Assembly: GCA_938084925.1 (NCBI GenBank)
Contig: CALKFY010000043.1
Location: 1-39,673, forward strand
Direction: 5' to 3'
DNA from: an uncultured Pseudomonadales bacterium
GTDB taxonomy: Bacteria; Pseudomonadota; Gammaproteobacteria; Pseudomonadales; Balneatricaceae
DNA length: 39,673 nucleotides
Notes under the pieces: generated by a model
What the model was told of the DNA's origin: nothing
The model's database searches: none
What the model saw: the letters and a program-made list of their open reading frames with translations, nothing else
Program-made: the position numbers and the translations under genes
Part shown: positions 7,384 to 14,715 of the stretch, piece by piece
Numbering within the stretch: position 1 is the first letter of the stretch
Layout: every line of letters starts with the position of its first letter

Positions 7384-8349
7384 ATGTGCGCCAAATTAGC
7401 CTCCTCTACAGATCCTGACAGACTACCCTTACACGGCCTTTCCATATTTGAAAGCGTCGCCCGTAATGGCTCTATGTCAGCAGCAGCTAAGGCCTTAGGG
7501 TTAACTCAACCCGCCGTTAGTCAAGCTTTAAAGAAGCTAGAAAAACAATTGCAGATAAGCTTACTAAGGCGCCACAGAAACGGTATTGAATTAACCAATG
7601 AAGGCCAAGAATTATTTATGGCTTGTGTACAAAGCTTTGACCAGCTAGCCAGCACCATAAACAAGATTCGCCTCCCAGCCAATGACCAACAGCAGGTAAC
7701 CTTAAGCCTATCCACAGCCACCGCTACCTACTGGCTGCTACCCAAAATCGCCGACTTCTATCAACAACACCCCAACACCGTGGTAAACATTGTTTCTCGC
7801 GACAATGACAGCAATCTAGCAACCAGTGGTTACGACCTAGCCATCCCCCTAGCCAACACCGCATTACCTGAACAAGACTTCCACACCTGGCCTCTACTAG
7901 ATGAAATTGTCTACCCCGTGTGCAGCCCTAGCCTTCTAGCAGACAAACAAATTGCAGCACACCAAGTCAACGTAGCCGCCTTGCAAAACTTACCTTTGAT
8001 TCACATGGAAAACAGCCGCGAAGGCAGAGTCAACTGGCATGATTGGGTGCAAGCCACTAACGACCAACCACAACTCAGCCTTATAGACGACTCTGTAGAT
8101 CCTCACTTTAGCCGCGGCCAAACCTGCAGCGATTACTTTGTGGCGGTGTCTGCGGCTATTGCCGGGCAAGGCGTTGCCCTTGGCTGGCACCATATCGTCA
8201 AGGACTTGCTGGACGATCAGCGCTTAATCCGCCTCGGCACTAAGCAATGGCATAGCAATAACACCTTTACCCTAATCGCGCCAAGGCGCAAAGCCCTCAC
8301 CCCTGCCGTCATAGCCCTAAAGGATTGGCTTTTACAACAAGCTGATTAA
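7384..8349 (+). CDS. LysR-family transcriptional regulator (GcvA-like clade)
   Basis: The 321-residue protein has the LysR winged helix near residues 18-77 (LSIFESVARNGSMSAAAKAL, then QPAVSQALKKLEKQLQISLL) and a substrate-binding domain beginning around VTLSLSTATATYWLLPKIAD. GLSIFESVARNGSMSAAA-type openings and the YWLLPKIADF start of domain two resemble GcvA-like regulators. The late GWHHIVKDLLDDQRLIRLG segment also fits that clade. The gene is divergent from MttB paralog 1, so it most likely regulates amine demethylation in response to a substrate or intermediate. Ligand unknown. Confidence 0.88.
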   Translation: MCAKLASSTDPDRLPLHGLSIFESVARNGSMSAAAKALGLTQPAVSQALKKLEKQLQISLLRRHRNGIELTNEGQELFMACVQSFDQLASTINKIRLPANDQQQVTLSLSTATATYWLLPKIADFYQQHPNTVVNIVSRDNDSNLATSGYDLAIPLANTALPEQDFHTWPLLDEIVYPVCSPSLLADKQIAAHQVNVAALQNLPLIHMENSREGRVNWHDWVQATNDQPQLSLIDDSVDPHFSRGQTCSDYFVAVSAAIAGQGVALGWHHIVKDLLDDQRLIRLGTKQWHSNNTFTLIAPRRKALTPAVIALKDWLLQQAD

Positions 8350-8376
8350 CGACCTTAGCTGGCACATTCTTAGGGA

Positions 8377-8515
8377 AGCGGGTGATAAGCCCTGACGTAA
8401 TCTTCAAAGCTAGCGCCGAGGAAGGCCAAAAGACAAACACCTTTTGTTTGGCTTTTTGCTGACTGAGGGGAGCCTGGAAGGCCGCAGCTAATGAAGTCAG
8501 GGCTTATCACCCGCT
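8377..8515 (+). repeat. Long-hairpin repeat, copy B
   Basis: Arms AGCGGGTGATAAGCCCTGACG (from 8377) and TCAGGGCTTATCACCCGCT (to 8515) are complementary. The interior shares ACGTAATCTTCA, GCGCCG, CAAAAGACAAAC, TTTTGTTTGGCTTTTTGCTG, AGCCTGGAAGGCCGC and AATGAAG with copy A. After both copies, a similar GACCGAGA-GC-GGCAC flank follows (8516 on and 5701 on), so the shared unit may extend beyond the right arm. Confidence 0.9.
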
Positions 8516-8631
8516 GACCGAGACGCTGGCACCAAACTACATCAGTGGCTGGCCTGACAACCCATCAGGGGTTATTCACCCGCTTCCCTTGAGCACCTCA
8601 CTGACCAAGTCATTTGCCAACCATCAGAACC

Positions 8632-8666
8632 AAAAAGACCGCTCCCTTACGGTAAGCGGCCTTTTT
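8632..8666 (-). terminator. Rho-independent terminator (bidirectional)
   Basis: AAAAAGACCGCT (8632-8643) pairs with AGCGGCCTTTTT (8655-8666) with one mismatch around an 11-nt loop. On the minus strand the stem is followed by a T run, 50 bp beyond the NCS2 permease stop, which it most likely terminates. Confidence 0.85.
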
Positions 8667-8717
8667 ATGCAGCTCTCTCTAAAAACTAAAAGGAGCTAAT
8701 GCAGTACAAAGAAACAG

Positions 8718-10070
8718 TTATTCACCAATTTCTTCTGGCAAGATCAAGTTCAATACAATGGCCAATACGGCCGCAGGTAATAGACCAGAAGTCATCAAGA
8801 TCTTCAAAGTACCACCCAAATGCTGAACCGCGTCAGGCACCATCTGCAAGCCAAGACCAACAGATAGCGACACAGCAAAGATCACCATATTGCGACGGTT
8901 CCAGTTCACGTCAGACAGCATGTTAATACCGGCCGCGCAGACCATACCAAACATGACGATGACACCACCACCCAATACATGGGTAGGAATAGTGGCCACA
9001 ATGGCACCGATCTTTGGAATAAAGCCACACACCACCAAGAACACAGCACCGATAGCGACTACACGACGGCTCATTACCCCGGTCATAGATACCAGACCGA
9101 CGTTTTGACTGAACGACGTGTTTGGCAAACCACCAAAGATACCAGCAATAGACGTACCCAAGCCATCGGCATAGGTAGCACCACTGATCTCTTTATCAGT
9201 TGCTTCACGGCCAGCACCACCCTTGGTGATACCAGATACGTCACCCACTGTTTCAATAGCCGAGATAAAGGCCATAAAACACATACCAATGATGATGGCA
9301 GAGTTAAACTCAAAGCCCCAAGCGAAAGGCATAGGCATAGCAAACACAGACGCTCGACCGACACCGCCAAAGTCAAATTGCCCCATGGCGTAGGATACAA
9401 TGTAACCGGCTAGCAAACCGACCAATACCGCGGCTACGGATGTCATACCCTTGGTGAAGAATTTCAGTGCTAAAGTAACAGCAATAACCACTAGGGCTGG
9501 CCCCCACATAGCCATGCTACCAAACTCAGGCTTACCCATCATAGGCACACCACCAGCGGCATACTGAACACCAACCTTGACCAATGCCAAACCAATCATC
9601 AACACGATGAGGCCCGTCACCAGCGGTGGCAAAGCAAAGCGTATACGCCCAATAAAGCTACCTAGGAAGAAGTGGAAGATACCACCAATAAACACACCAG
9701 TCATAAGCCCACCGAGACCGGCGACTCCAAGCCCAGCCACCGCAGGAATCATCACTGGCAAGAAGGCAAAAGAAGTACCTTGCACAATCGGCAAACGCGC
9801 ACCGATTGGCCCCATACCAATAGCTTGAATCAAGGTCGCAATACCAGCAAACAGCATGGACATTTGAATCATATAGATCATGACAGGGAAGTCGGGAGAG
9901 TTAGAACCAAATCCAAATCCAGCCGCACCGGCCACAATAATGGCGGGGGTGACGTTACTGGCGAACATGGCTAATACGTGTTGTATACCTAGCGGCACGG
10001 CTTGCGCCATTGGCGGGGTATAGTCCGGATCTTTCAATTGCTCCGGCGTTCCTAGAGAGGAATCGGCCAT
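8718..10070 (-). CDS. NCS2-family nucleobase (xanthine/uric acid-type) permease
   Basis: The 450-residue membrane protein has about 12-14 hydrophobic segments. The opening AVPLGIQHVLAMFASNVTPAIIV is the typical NCS2 first helix, LPIVQGTSFAFLPVMIPAV carries the conserved core, FISAIETVGDVSGITK the conserved motif with the substrate-binding glutamate, and GLPNTSFSQNVGLVSMTGV the region equivalent to the NCS2 family signature. The SAIETVGD and NTSFSQN forms are those of xanthine/urate transporters (XanQ, UacT, PucK type) rather than uracil ones, so a purine substrate is likely but not certain. GGAGA lies 6 bp before the ATG. A palindromic operator candidate is upstream at 10122. Confidence 0.9.
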   Translation of the reverse strand: MADSSLGTPEQLKDPDYTPPMAQAVPLGIQHVLAMFASNVTPAIIVAGAAGFGFGSNSPDFPVMIYMIQMSMLFAGIATLIQAIGMGPIGARLPIVQGTSFAFLPVMIPAVAGLGVAGLGGLMTGVFIGGIFHFFLGSFIGRIRFALPPLVTGLIVLMIGLALVKVGVQYAAGGVPMMGKPEFGSMAMWGPALVVIAVTLALKFFTKGMTSVAAVLVGLLAGYIVSYAMGQFDFGGVGRASVFAMPMPFAWGFEFNSAIIIGMCFMAFISAIETVGDVSGITKGGAGREATDKEISGATYADGLGTSIAGIFGGLPNTSFSQNVGLVSMTGVMSRRVVAIGAVFLVVCGFIPKIGAIVATIPTHVLGGGVIVMFGMVCAAGINMLSDVNWNRRNMVIFAVSLSVGLGLQMVPDAVQHLGGTLKILMTSGLLPAAVLAIVLNLILPEEIGE

Positions 10071-10121
10071 AGCTGTTCTCCTATTTTAGTTATATTCACA
10101 GCAAAATTTAATGGTTAGCAC

Positions 10122-10135
10122 GATTGTATACAATC
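10122..10135. promoter_or_regulatory. Perfect 14-bp palindrome, GntR-like operator candidate
   Basis: GATTGTATACAATC is a perfect palindrome whose core TTGTATACAA resembles operators of FadR/VanR-type GntR regulators. It overlaps a possible minus-strand -35 (TTGTAT) with a TAAATT -10 at 17-bp spacing upstream of the permease gene, so a bound repressor could block its promoter. No GntR gene is present in the window. Confidence 0.45.
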
Positions 10136-10232
10136 TGTACCGACGTCAATTTACCGCGACTAAAGTCGATAATCAAGCCCCCCATTGATTAAAAGCCCGT
10201 GATTAAAATGCTCACTATTTGCTCACCTAGAC

Positions 10233-10261
10233 TTGTTGCACGCGGACGATAGGTTTAAAAT
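10233..10261 (+). promoter_or_regulatory. Sigma70-like promoter of the mini-ORF
   Basis: TTGTTG at 10233-10238 and TAAAAT at 10256-10261 are separated by exactly 17 bp. The -10 box is close to consensus, the -35 box weak. The expected start site, about 7 bp beyond the -10 box, coincides with the ATG at 10268, which implies a leaderless message. Confidence 0.5.
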
Positions 10262-10267
10262 ACGCCC

Positions 10268-10345
10268 ATGAATTCTGCCCAGCACCTTAAACACAAAGCC
10301 GACAAACCAAAATTACCCTTTGGCGGCTTGGTGCTACGCGGATGA
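10268..10345 (+). CDS. Possible leader peptide: 25-codon, lysine-rich, likely leaderless mini-ORF before dapA
   Basis: The frame begins MNSAQHLKHKADKPKLPFGG and ends LVLRG before TGA. Four lysine codons, all AAA, fall within eight codons (KHKADKPK). There is no Shine-Dalgarno, and the -10 box lies only 6 bp before the ATG. A strong terminator follows 17 bp after the stop, and dapA, for the lysine pathway, starts 39 bp after that. The arrangement resembles a leader-peptide attenuator sensing lysine. I do not recognise the peptide; an independent small protein or a small RNA is equally possible. Confidence 0.4.
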   Translation: MNSAQHLKHKADKPKLPFGGLVLRG

Positions 10346-10362
10346 AATAACCAACAATCTGT

Positions 10363-10395
10363 AAAAACCCGGTCGCTAAGCGGTCGGGTTTTTTT
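10363..10395 (+). terminator. Rho-independent terminator between the mini-ORF and dapA
   Basis: ACCCGGTCGCT pairs with AGCGGTCGGGT (imperfectly, with the ends ACCCG/CGGGT and centre CGC/GCG strongest), flanked by A-rich sequence upstream and a run of T residues immediately after. It ends 39 bp before the dapA ATG, so a transcript from the 10233 promoter must read through it to express dapA. Confidence 0.8.
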
Positions 10396-10434
10396 ACGCC
10401 CGTAGCCTGCGTACCTTACAATTAGGAGATCTTC

Positions 10435-11301
10435 ATGTTCAGCGGTTCATATGTAGCCTTGGTAACCCCTTTCAGTAACGGCAAGTTAGACGAAGACGCC
10501 ATGCGTCGCTTGGTAAACTGGCAGCTAGAAAAAGGCACCAACGGTCTAGTGCCTGTCGGCACTACCGGCGAATCCCCTACTTTGAGCGAAGCCGAGCACA
10601 AGCGTGTGGTAGAAATCACTGTAGAAGAAGCCAATGGTCGTGTACCAGTTATTGCTGGCGCTGGCTCCAACAACCCTGTTGAAGCCCTAGCCTACGCTCA
10701 GCACGCCAAAGACGCTGGTGCTGACGCTATCTTGTGTGTCGCCGGTTATTACAACCGCCCTAACCAAGACGGCTTGTACGCACACTTCAAATTCGTACAC
10801 GACAATGTAGATATCCCAATGGTGATTTACAACATTCCACCACGTGCCATTGTCGACATCCAGCCTGCCACTATGGCGAAACTTGCGGCACTAAAGAACG
10901 TTGTGGGTGTTAAAGACGCAACTGGTGATTTGAGTCGCGTAACTCAAGAACGCTTGGTTGTCGGTGACGACTTCGCCTACTTGTCGGGCGAAGACATGAC
11001 AGCATTGGCCTACAATGCCGCTGGTGGCCACGGTTGCATCTCGGTAACCGCTAACGTAGCGCCAACCCGCTGCGCCGCCATGCAAGCCGCCTGCGCTGCT
11101 GGAGACTACAACACCGCGCTACGCATCAGCGAAGAGCTAGCACCTTTGCACAACGCCATGTTTGCCGAGCCAAGCCCAGCAGGCGCCAAGTACGCCGCGT
11201 CTTTATTAGGTCTATGCTCAGCAGAAGCACGCATGCCAGTGATGCCACTAAGTGCAGAAAGTAAAGCAACCATTGACAGCTTGCAGCATTTGCTAGGCTA
11301 A
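10435..11301 (+). CDS. dapA: 4-hydroxy-tetrahydrodipicolinate synthase
   Basis: DapA condenses pyruvate with aspartate semialdehyde, the first committed step of diaminopimelate and lysine synthesis, in the cytoplasm. The 288-residue length fits the family. The Schiff-base lysine is Lys160 in VVGVKDATGDL, the catalytic triad is visible as Thr44/Thr45 in VGTTGESPTL and Tyr132 in YNIPPR, and YYNRPNQDGLYAHF is a conserved family block. AGGAGA lies 7 bp before the ATG. The preceding mini-ORF and terminator may attenuate expression. In many Gammaproteobacteria dapA is followed by bamC; here it is followed by repeats and the opposed purC. Confidence 0.97.
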   Translation: MFSGSYVALVTPFSNGKLDEDAMRRLVNWQLEKGTNGLVPVGTTGESPTLSEAEHKRVVEITVEEANGRVPVIAGAGSNNPVEALAYAQHAKDAGADAILCVAGYYNRPNQDGLYAHFKFVHDNVDIPMVIYNIPPRAIVDIQPATMAKLAALKNVVGVKDATGDLSRVTQERLVVGDDFAYLSGEDMTALAYNAAGGHGCISVTANVAPTRCAAMQAACAAGDYNTALRISEELAPLHNAMFAEPSPAGAKYAASLLGLCSAEARMPVMPLSAESKATIDSLQHLLG

Positions 11302-11310
11302 AAATAAAAT

Positions 11311-11433
11311 GGGGTCAGAGTAAAATTAAAATTGGGGTCAGAGTAAAATTAGCTTAAGCAATCGGGGTCAGAGTAAAATCATCGAAGCTAATTTTACTCT
11401 GACCCCAATTTTACTGTCGGACTGAAGTCCGAC
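11311..11433. repeat. Cluster of GGGGTCAGAGTAAAAT repeats
   Basis: Three direct copies of GGGGTCAGAGTAAAAT start at 11311, 11334 and 11364, and one inverted copy (ATTTTACTCTGACCCC) lies at 11391-11406. The third copy and the inverted copy are flanked by AGCTTAAGCAATC and ATCGAAGCT respectively. A separate hairpin, GTCGGACTGAAGTCCGAC, follows at 11416-11433. The cluster separates the convergent dapA and purC and may end both transcripts. No transposase is nearby. Confidence 0.8.
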
Positions 11434-11474
11434 CTACATATAGCAAGTGCTAGGCTGGAATCCGAACTACATAG

Positions 11475-12578
11475 CTACACAATCAGCCCATACTGTTCAT
11501 TCAGCACGTCCACAATTTCGCCCTTAGGGTCATCGCTTAAGCGTACTGGTTTGCCAGTAATGGTTTCGGCAATACCGGTATAGGTATCAGAGATAGCTTG
11601 CATGGCGTCTAATGGCAAGGCATTGTCACGCGCTAGGGCTTCGCGCTCCGGCATGCGGTTCTTGTTCAGTAAAATATCTGGATCTGGGAAGTGATTCAGT
11701 AGGAACTGACGGAAACCTTCTTTGGAGTTTTCCACGATCTTACCGTTACGTAAGGCAGCACCATCCCAAATGCGTGATGAATCAGGCGTACCTACTTCAT
11801 CCATATAGATTAGCTTTTCGTTACCATTGGCATCGGTCACGTAGCCAAATTCAAATTTGGTATCTACAAAAACTTGGTCAATAGCAGCTAGGTCACCAGA
11901 AATCACCGAGAAGCCTTCTTTTAATAAAGTTTCATAGCGGCGAATGTCAGATGGAGTAGAAAATTTGAAGGCTTGGTAGTTGTCTTCGATGTTAGCACGG
12001 GTAACGTTAACGTCATCGGCTTCTGGCACACCAGGGATACCTGTAAGAATACCCTTGGTAGACGGTGTAATTAGCAGCTCTGGCAAACTCTGGTTAGCTT
12101 GCAGACCCTCTGGTAATTGAATACCACAGAATTCACGCTCACCCTTATCATAAGCACGCCACATGGAACCGGTAATATACTGGCGTGCAATGGCTTCAAT
12201 CATCACTGGGCGGGCTTTTTGTACAATCCATACAAAAGGGTGTGGAATATCAACGATGTGACTATCAGCCAAACCTTGTTCGCGAAAACGGCCAAACCAA
12301 TGGTTAGCAATAGCATTCAATGCCGCACCTTTACCTGGTACACCGTTAAGACCACCTTCGCCATGCCAAATGCAATCAAAGGCTGAGATACGGTCACTAA
12401 TCACCATCACTGCAAGGGGTGCATCAGGACGCAAGTTGTAGCCTTTTTCCGCAATCAAGCGCTGACTGTCTGCTTCGGTTAACCAATAAACACTACGCAC
12501 CTTGCCGCTATGCACAGGGCCAGCAGTGCGTATTGGCAAATCATCATTAACGGCTAAAACTTGTGACGCTGTAGACAT
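11475..12578 (-). CDS. purC: Phosphoribosylaminoimidazole-succinocarboxamide synthase (SAICAR synthetase), long form
   Basis: PurC joins CAIR and aspartate using ATP in de novo purine synthesis. At 367 residues this is the longer form (as in Vibrio and Shewanella), not the roughly 237-residue E. coli form. Visible motifs are [14 protein letters not shown] at the ATP-binding start, [20 protein letters not shown], the [21 protein letters not shown] block, LLITPSTKG, and the signature region DTKFEFGYV followed by [15 protein letters not shown]. The start at 12578 is preceded by AGGA. It converges on dapA. Confidence 0.95.
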   Translation of the reverse strand: MSTASQVLAVNDDLPIRTAGPVHSGKVRSVYWLTEADSQRLIAEKGYNLRPDAPLAVMVISDRISAFDCIWHGEGGLNGVPGKGAALNAIANHWFGRFREQGLADSHIVDIPHPFVWIVQKARPVMIEAIARQYITGSMWRAYDKGEREFCGIQLPEGLQANQSLPELLITPSTKGILTGIPGVPEADDVNVTRANIEDNYQAFKFSTPSDIRRYETLLKEGFSVISGDLAAIDQVFVDTKFEFGYVTDANGNEKLIYMDEVGTPDSSRIWDGAALRNGKIVENSKEGFRQFLLNHFPDPDILLNKNRMPEREALARDNALPLDAMQAISDTYTGIAETITGKPVRLSDDPKGEIVDVLNEQYGLIV

Positions 12579-12685
12579 GAAGGATCCTATTTAGATAACT
12601 CGGAATTAATGAGCGCAGCAAAAGGCTAAAAATCGAGAGCGGATTTTAGCAAATAACCCTACACAATGCACAGTTAATTCTAGGA

Positions 12686-13609
12686 TTAAGAGCGGCTATC
12701 GGCATTAACAATAGACTTCAAAGCATCAATTACAGCTTGCATATGAGACTCATTAGACAAACCCTTGGCAGCAACTAACTGCCAACTAATTGCCGTTTGC
12801 TCGGCCGCTACTGGCCGCACACACAAATCATAAACCTTGGCATAGTATTGTGCCGTCCAATAAGGCAATACGGTCACCCCCTGTCCAGCACTCACCAAGG
12901 CCAGCACCGCCTCCGTGACACCTGCCCTAATTACCTGATGGGGCAACAAATCATGAGGGCGAAACAAACGCTCATACTCGCGCCCTGCTTCGGGATTGGT
13001 GTGATGGGCAATATAGGTTTGTGCACTAATCTCTTGCGGCGTCACGTTGTCCTGATCTTGCCAAGCGTGGCCAGCAGCAGCTACCGCCACCAACGCATCT
13101 TCAAACAAAGGGTACACACTCAAATCCTTAGCAATCACATCACCGGAAACCAAGACCATATCCACATCATGACGCCGTACCGCAGCAATTGGATGCAAAC
13201 CAGTATCTGCCACTAGCTGCACCCCCACTTGCGGGTATTCTTGTTGCATGATGGCAAACAGCTGCGGCAACCACAGAGCACTCGCATACACCTGCAAGCC
13301 AATGCGTACCTGATGGGTGATACCCGCGCTTAGCTGCGCAATATGCTGCTCCGTATGCTCCAACTCAGACAAGATCACTCGGGCTGCGTGTTCCACTCGC
13401 TGACCAGCAATGGTCGCCACCAAACGTTTATTCTGGCGAAGATACAGGTCTGTATCTAACAAGCGCTCTGCCTCTCGGACACGATGACTCAAAGCCGATT
13501 GAGACACTTGCAGCTTATGTGCAGCCTCAGAAACACTACCTGTTTGCTGCAAGGCACGGATCATTTGCAACTGGCGCATAGTAAGTCGGATAGGCATAGC
13601 GGGATCCAT
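12686..13609 (-). CDS. LysR-family transcriptional regulator, MetR-like
   Basis: The 307-residue protein carries the LysR HTH (RQLQMIRALQQTGSVSEAAH, then QSALSHRVREAERLL), where the QSALSH word is typical of the MetR branch, and an inducer-binding domain starting VRIGLQVYASALWLPQLFAI. An alternative start four codons in (13597) is equally plausible. It is divergent from kynA, and the intervening sequence holds a perfect TGAA-N5-TTCA box, the consensus known for MetR. The likely job is control of tryptophan degradation. The real effector is unknown, and direct homocysteine control as in E. coli MetR is not implied. Confidence 0.85.
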   Translation of the reverse strand: MDPAMPIRLTMRQLQMIRALQQTGSVSEAAHKLQVSQSALSHRVREAERLLDTDLYLRQNKRLVATIAGQRVEHAARVILSELEHTEQHIAQLSAGITHQVRIGLQVYASALWLPQLFAIMQQEYPQVGVQLVADTGLHPIAAVRRHDVDMVLVSGDVIAKDLSVYPLFEDALVAVAAAGHAWQDQDNVTPQEISAQTYIAHHTNPEAGREYERLFRPHDLLPHQVIRAGVTEAVLALVSAGQGVTVLPYWTAQYYAKVYDLCVRPVAAEQTAISWQLVAAKGLSNESHMQAVIDALKSIVNADSRS

Positions 13610-13623
13610 GAAATTAATATCTA

Positions 13624-13636
13624 TGAATTTTATTCA
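13624..13636. promoter_or_regulatory. MetR-type operator candidate TGAA-N5-TTCA
   Basis: TGAATTTTATTCA matches exactly the TGAA(N5)TTCA consensus reported for MetR. It lies 15 bp upstream of the MetR-like regulator's ATG and 87 bp before the kynA start, in the divergent intergenic region. A second dyad, ATATTGCAAATAT, follows at about 13641. Binding by the adjacent regulator is inferred. Confidence 0.5.
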
Positions 13637-13722
13637 TTAATATTGCAAATATTATGAGATTTACAGCATACATAGAATTTCCTAGACTGACTAGAATTAT
13701 AAACTTAAGAGTGGCAACTAAT

Positions 13723-14556
13723 ATGACCAACGCAATCGATGTAACCGACGAATCCAGCATCCACTGGAAACAAGACATGAGCTATGGTCAGTACTTAAAG
13801 CTGGACCCACTTTTGGAATTACAGCACCCCCTTAGTGACCAACACGATGAAATGCTGTTTGTGGTTATTCACCAAGCCTCAGAACTATGGATGAAATTAT
13901 GCCTGCATGAAGCCTATGGTGCCGCAACCCAAATTCAACAGGACAATTTGCGCCCTGCGTTTAAAATGCTCACCCGCATCGCCCGTATTCAGCAACAGCT
14001 GGTAAATGCCTGGGAAGTATTAGTGACCATGACTCCGTCCGACTACAGTGCCTTCCGTGACAGCCTTGGCCAAAGCTCCGGTTTTCAGTCCTACCAATAC
14101 CGCGAACTGGAGTTCCTGCTAGGCAACAAGAACGCCGCCCTGGTAGAAGCTCACAAAAACCACCCTCAGCGTTATCAACATCTGCAAGCGGTACTACAGG
14201 CACCAAGTCTGTACGATATCTGCATACAGCTTCTTAGCCAACGTGGCTTTGCTATTGATGCCGAGTTAATTAATCGTGATGTCAGCCAACCGTACTCTGC
14301 CAACGCCAGTGTGGAAGCGGCGTGGTTAGAAATATACCAAAACACGGACAAACACTGGGATCTGTATGAACTGGCAGAAAAGCTAGTCGACCTAGAGCAC
14401 AATTTCCAACAATGGCGTTTTAACCACATGAAGACCGTGCAGCGCATTATTGGTTTCAAGCAAGGTACTGGTGGTACTGCGGGTGTTAGCTACCTACAAA
14501 AAGCCTTATCCCTACAGTTCTTCCCAGAACTATGGTCAGTACGTACTAGTATTTGA
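13723..14556 (+). CDS. kynA: Tryptophan 2,3-dioxygenase
   Basis: This heme enzyme opens the indole ring of L-tryptophan to N-formylkynurenine, the first step of the kynurenine pathway. From the ATG at 13723 the protein is 277 residues, the usual length. FVVIHQASELWMKL (with His50 in the substrate and heme pocket) and the GTGGTAGVSYLQKAL segment near residue 248 are family signatures. The frame extends upstream to 13654, but those 23 residues are not family-like. kynU follows after a palindromic repeat; no formamidase (kynB) lies between them or elsewhere in the window. Confidence 0.95.
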   Translation: MTNAIDVTDESSIHWKQDMSYGQYLKLDPLLELQHPLSDQHDEMLFVVIHQASELWMKLCLHEAYGAATQIQQDNLRPAFKMLTRIARIQQQLVNAWEVLVTMTPSDYSAFRDSLGQSSGFQSYQYRELEFLLGNKNAALVEAHKNHPQRYQHLQAVLQAPSLYDICIQLLSQRGFAIDAELINRDVSQPYSANASVEAAWLEIYQNTDKHWDLYELAEKLVDLEHNFQQWRFNHMKTVQRIIGFKQGTGGTAGVSYLQKALSLQFFPELWSVRTSI

Positions 14557-14566
14557 TTCCAGCATA

Positions 14567-14666
14567 AGGGAGCTGTGCACCTTTACTGGAACGCCGCGAA
14601 TACATCCCTGCAGGCTTGTCTTCGGCATCCCTGCCTCAGACACCCAGTAAAGGTACACAGCTCCCT
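14567..14666. repeat. Long-arm hairpin repeat between kynA and kynU (copy E, different core)
   Basis: Arms AGGGAGCTGTGCACCTTTAC (14567 on) and GTAAAGGTACACAGCTCCCT (to 14666) pair over 23 bp with one mismatch. The core, ACGCCGCGAATACATCCCTG, then CAGGCTTGTC and CATCCCTGCCTCAGACA, differs from the core of copies A-D, but the plan (long unique arms around a shared-type core) is the same. It lies inside the likely kynA-kynU transcript. Confidence 0.85.
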
Positions 14667-14715
14667 AATGCAAACTCACTGCCAGCCAATATTTTAACGT
14701 CGAATCGAGAACAAC

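Larger units (their letters stand above)
8350..8717. other. Intergenic region with nested repeats and a terminator, no gene seen
   Basis: Besides long-hairpin repeat B (8377-8515), an extra inverted partial copy of its left arm lies at 8564-8589 (ATCAGGGGTTATTCACCCGC), so this arm sequence occurs three times. A bidirectional terminator is at 8632-8666. No plausible coding sequence was found. Confidence 0.7.
10071..10434. other. 364-bp region between permease and dapA
   Basis: It holds the permease promoter side with a GATTGTATACAATC palindrome, a smaller CGACTAAAGTCG dyad at 10157-10168, a sigma70-like promoter at 10233-10261, a 25-codon ORF, and a strong terminator. The last 40 bp carry the AGGAGA Shine-Dalgarno of dapA. 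The terminator between promoter and dapA suggests attenuation or an independent short transcript. Confidence 0.6.

Noticed and set aside
8979-9413. 144-codon plus-strand frame inside the permease gene
   Set aside because: It is an antisense shadow of a clear NCS2 membrane protein; its Thr/His-rich translation has no family resemblance and no Shine-Dalgarno.
10343-10345. Selenocysteine readthrough of the TGA ending the mini-ORF
   Set aside because: The sequence after the TGA runs into the terminator and shows no SECIS-like structure or conserved redox motif.
11311-11406. CRISPR-like array from repeated GGGGTCAGAGTAAAAT
   Set aside because: Spacing is irregular (23 and 30 bp), one copy is inverted, there are no true spacers and no cas genes; it fits REP-like elements.
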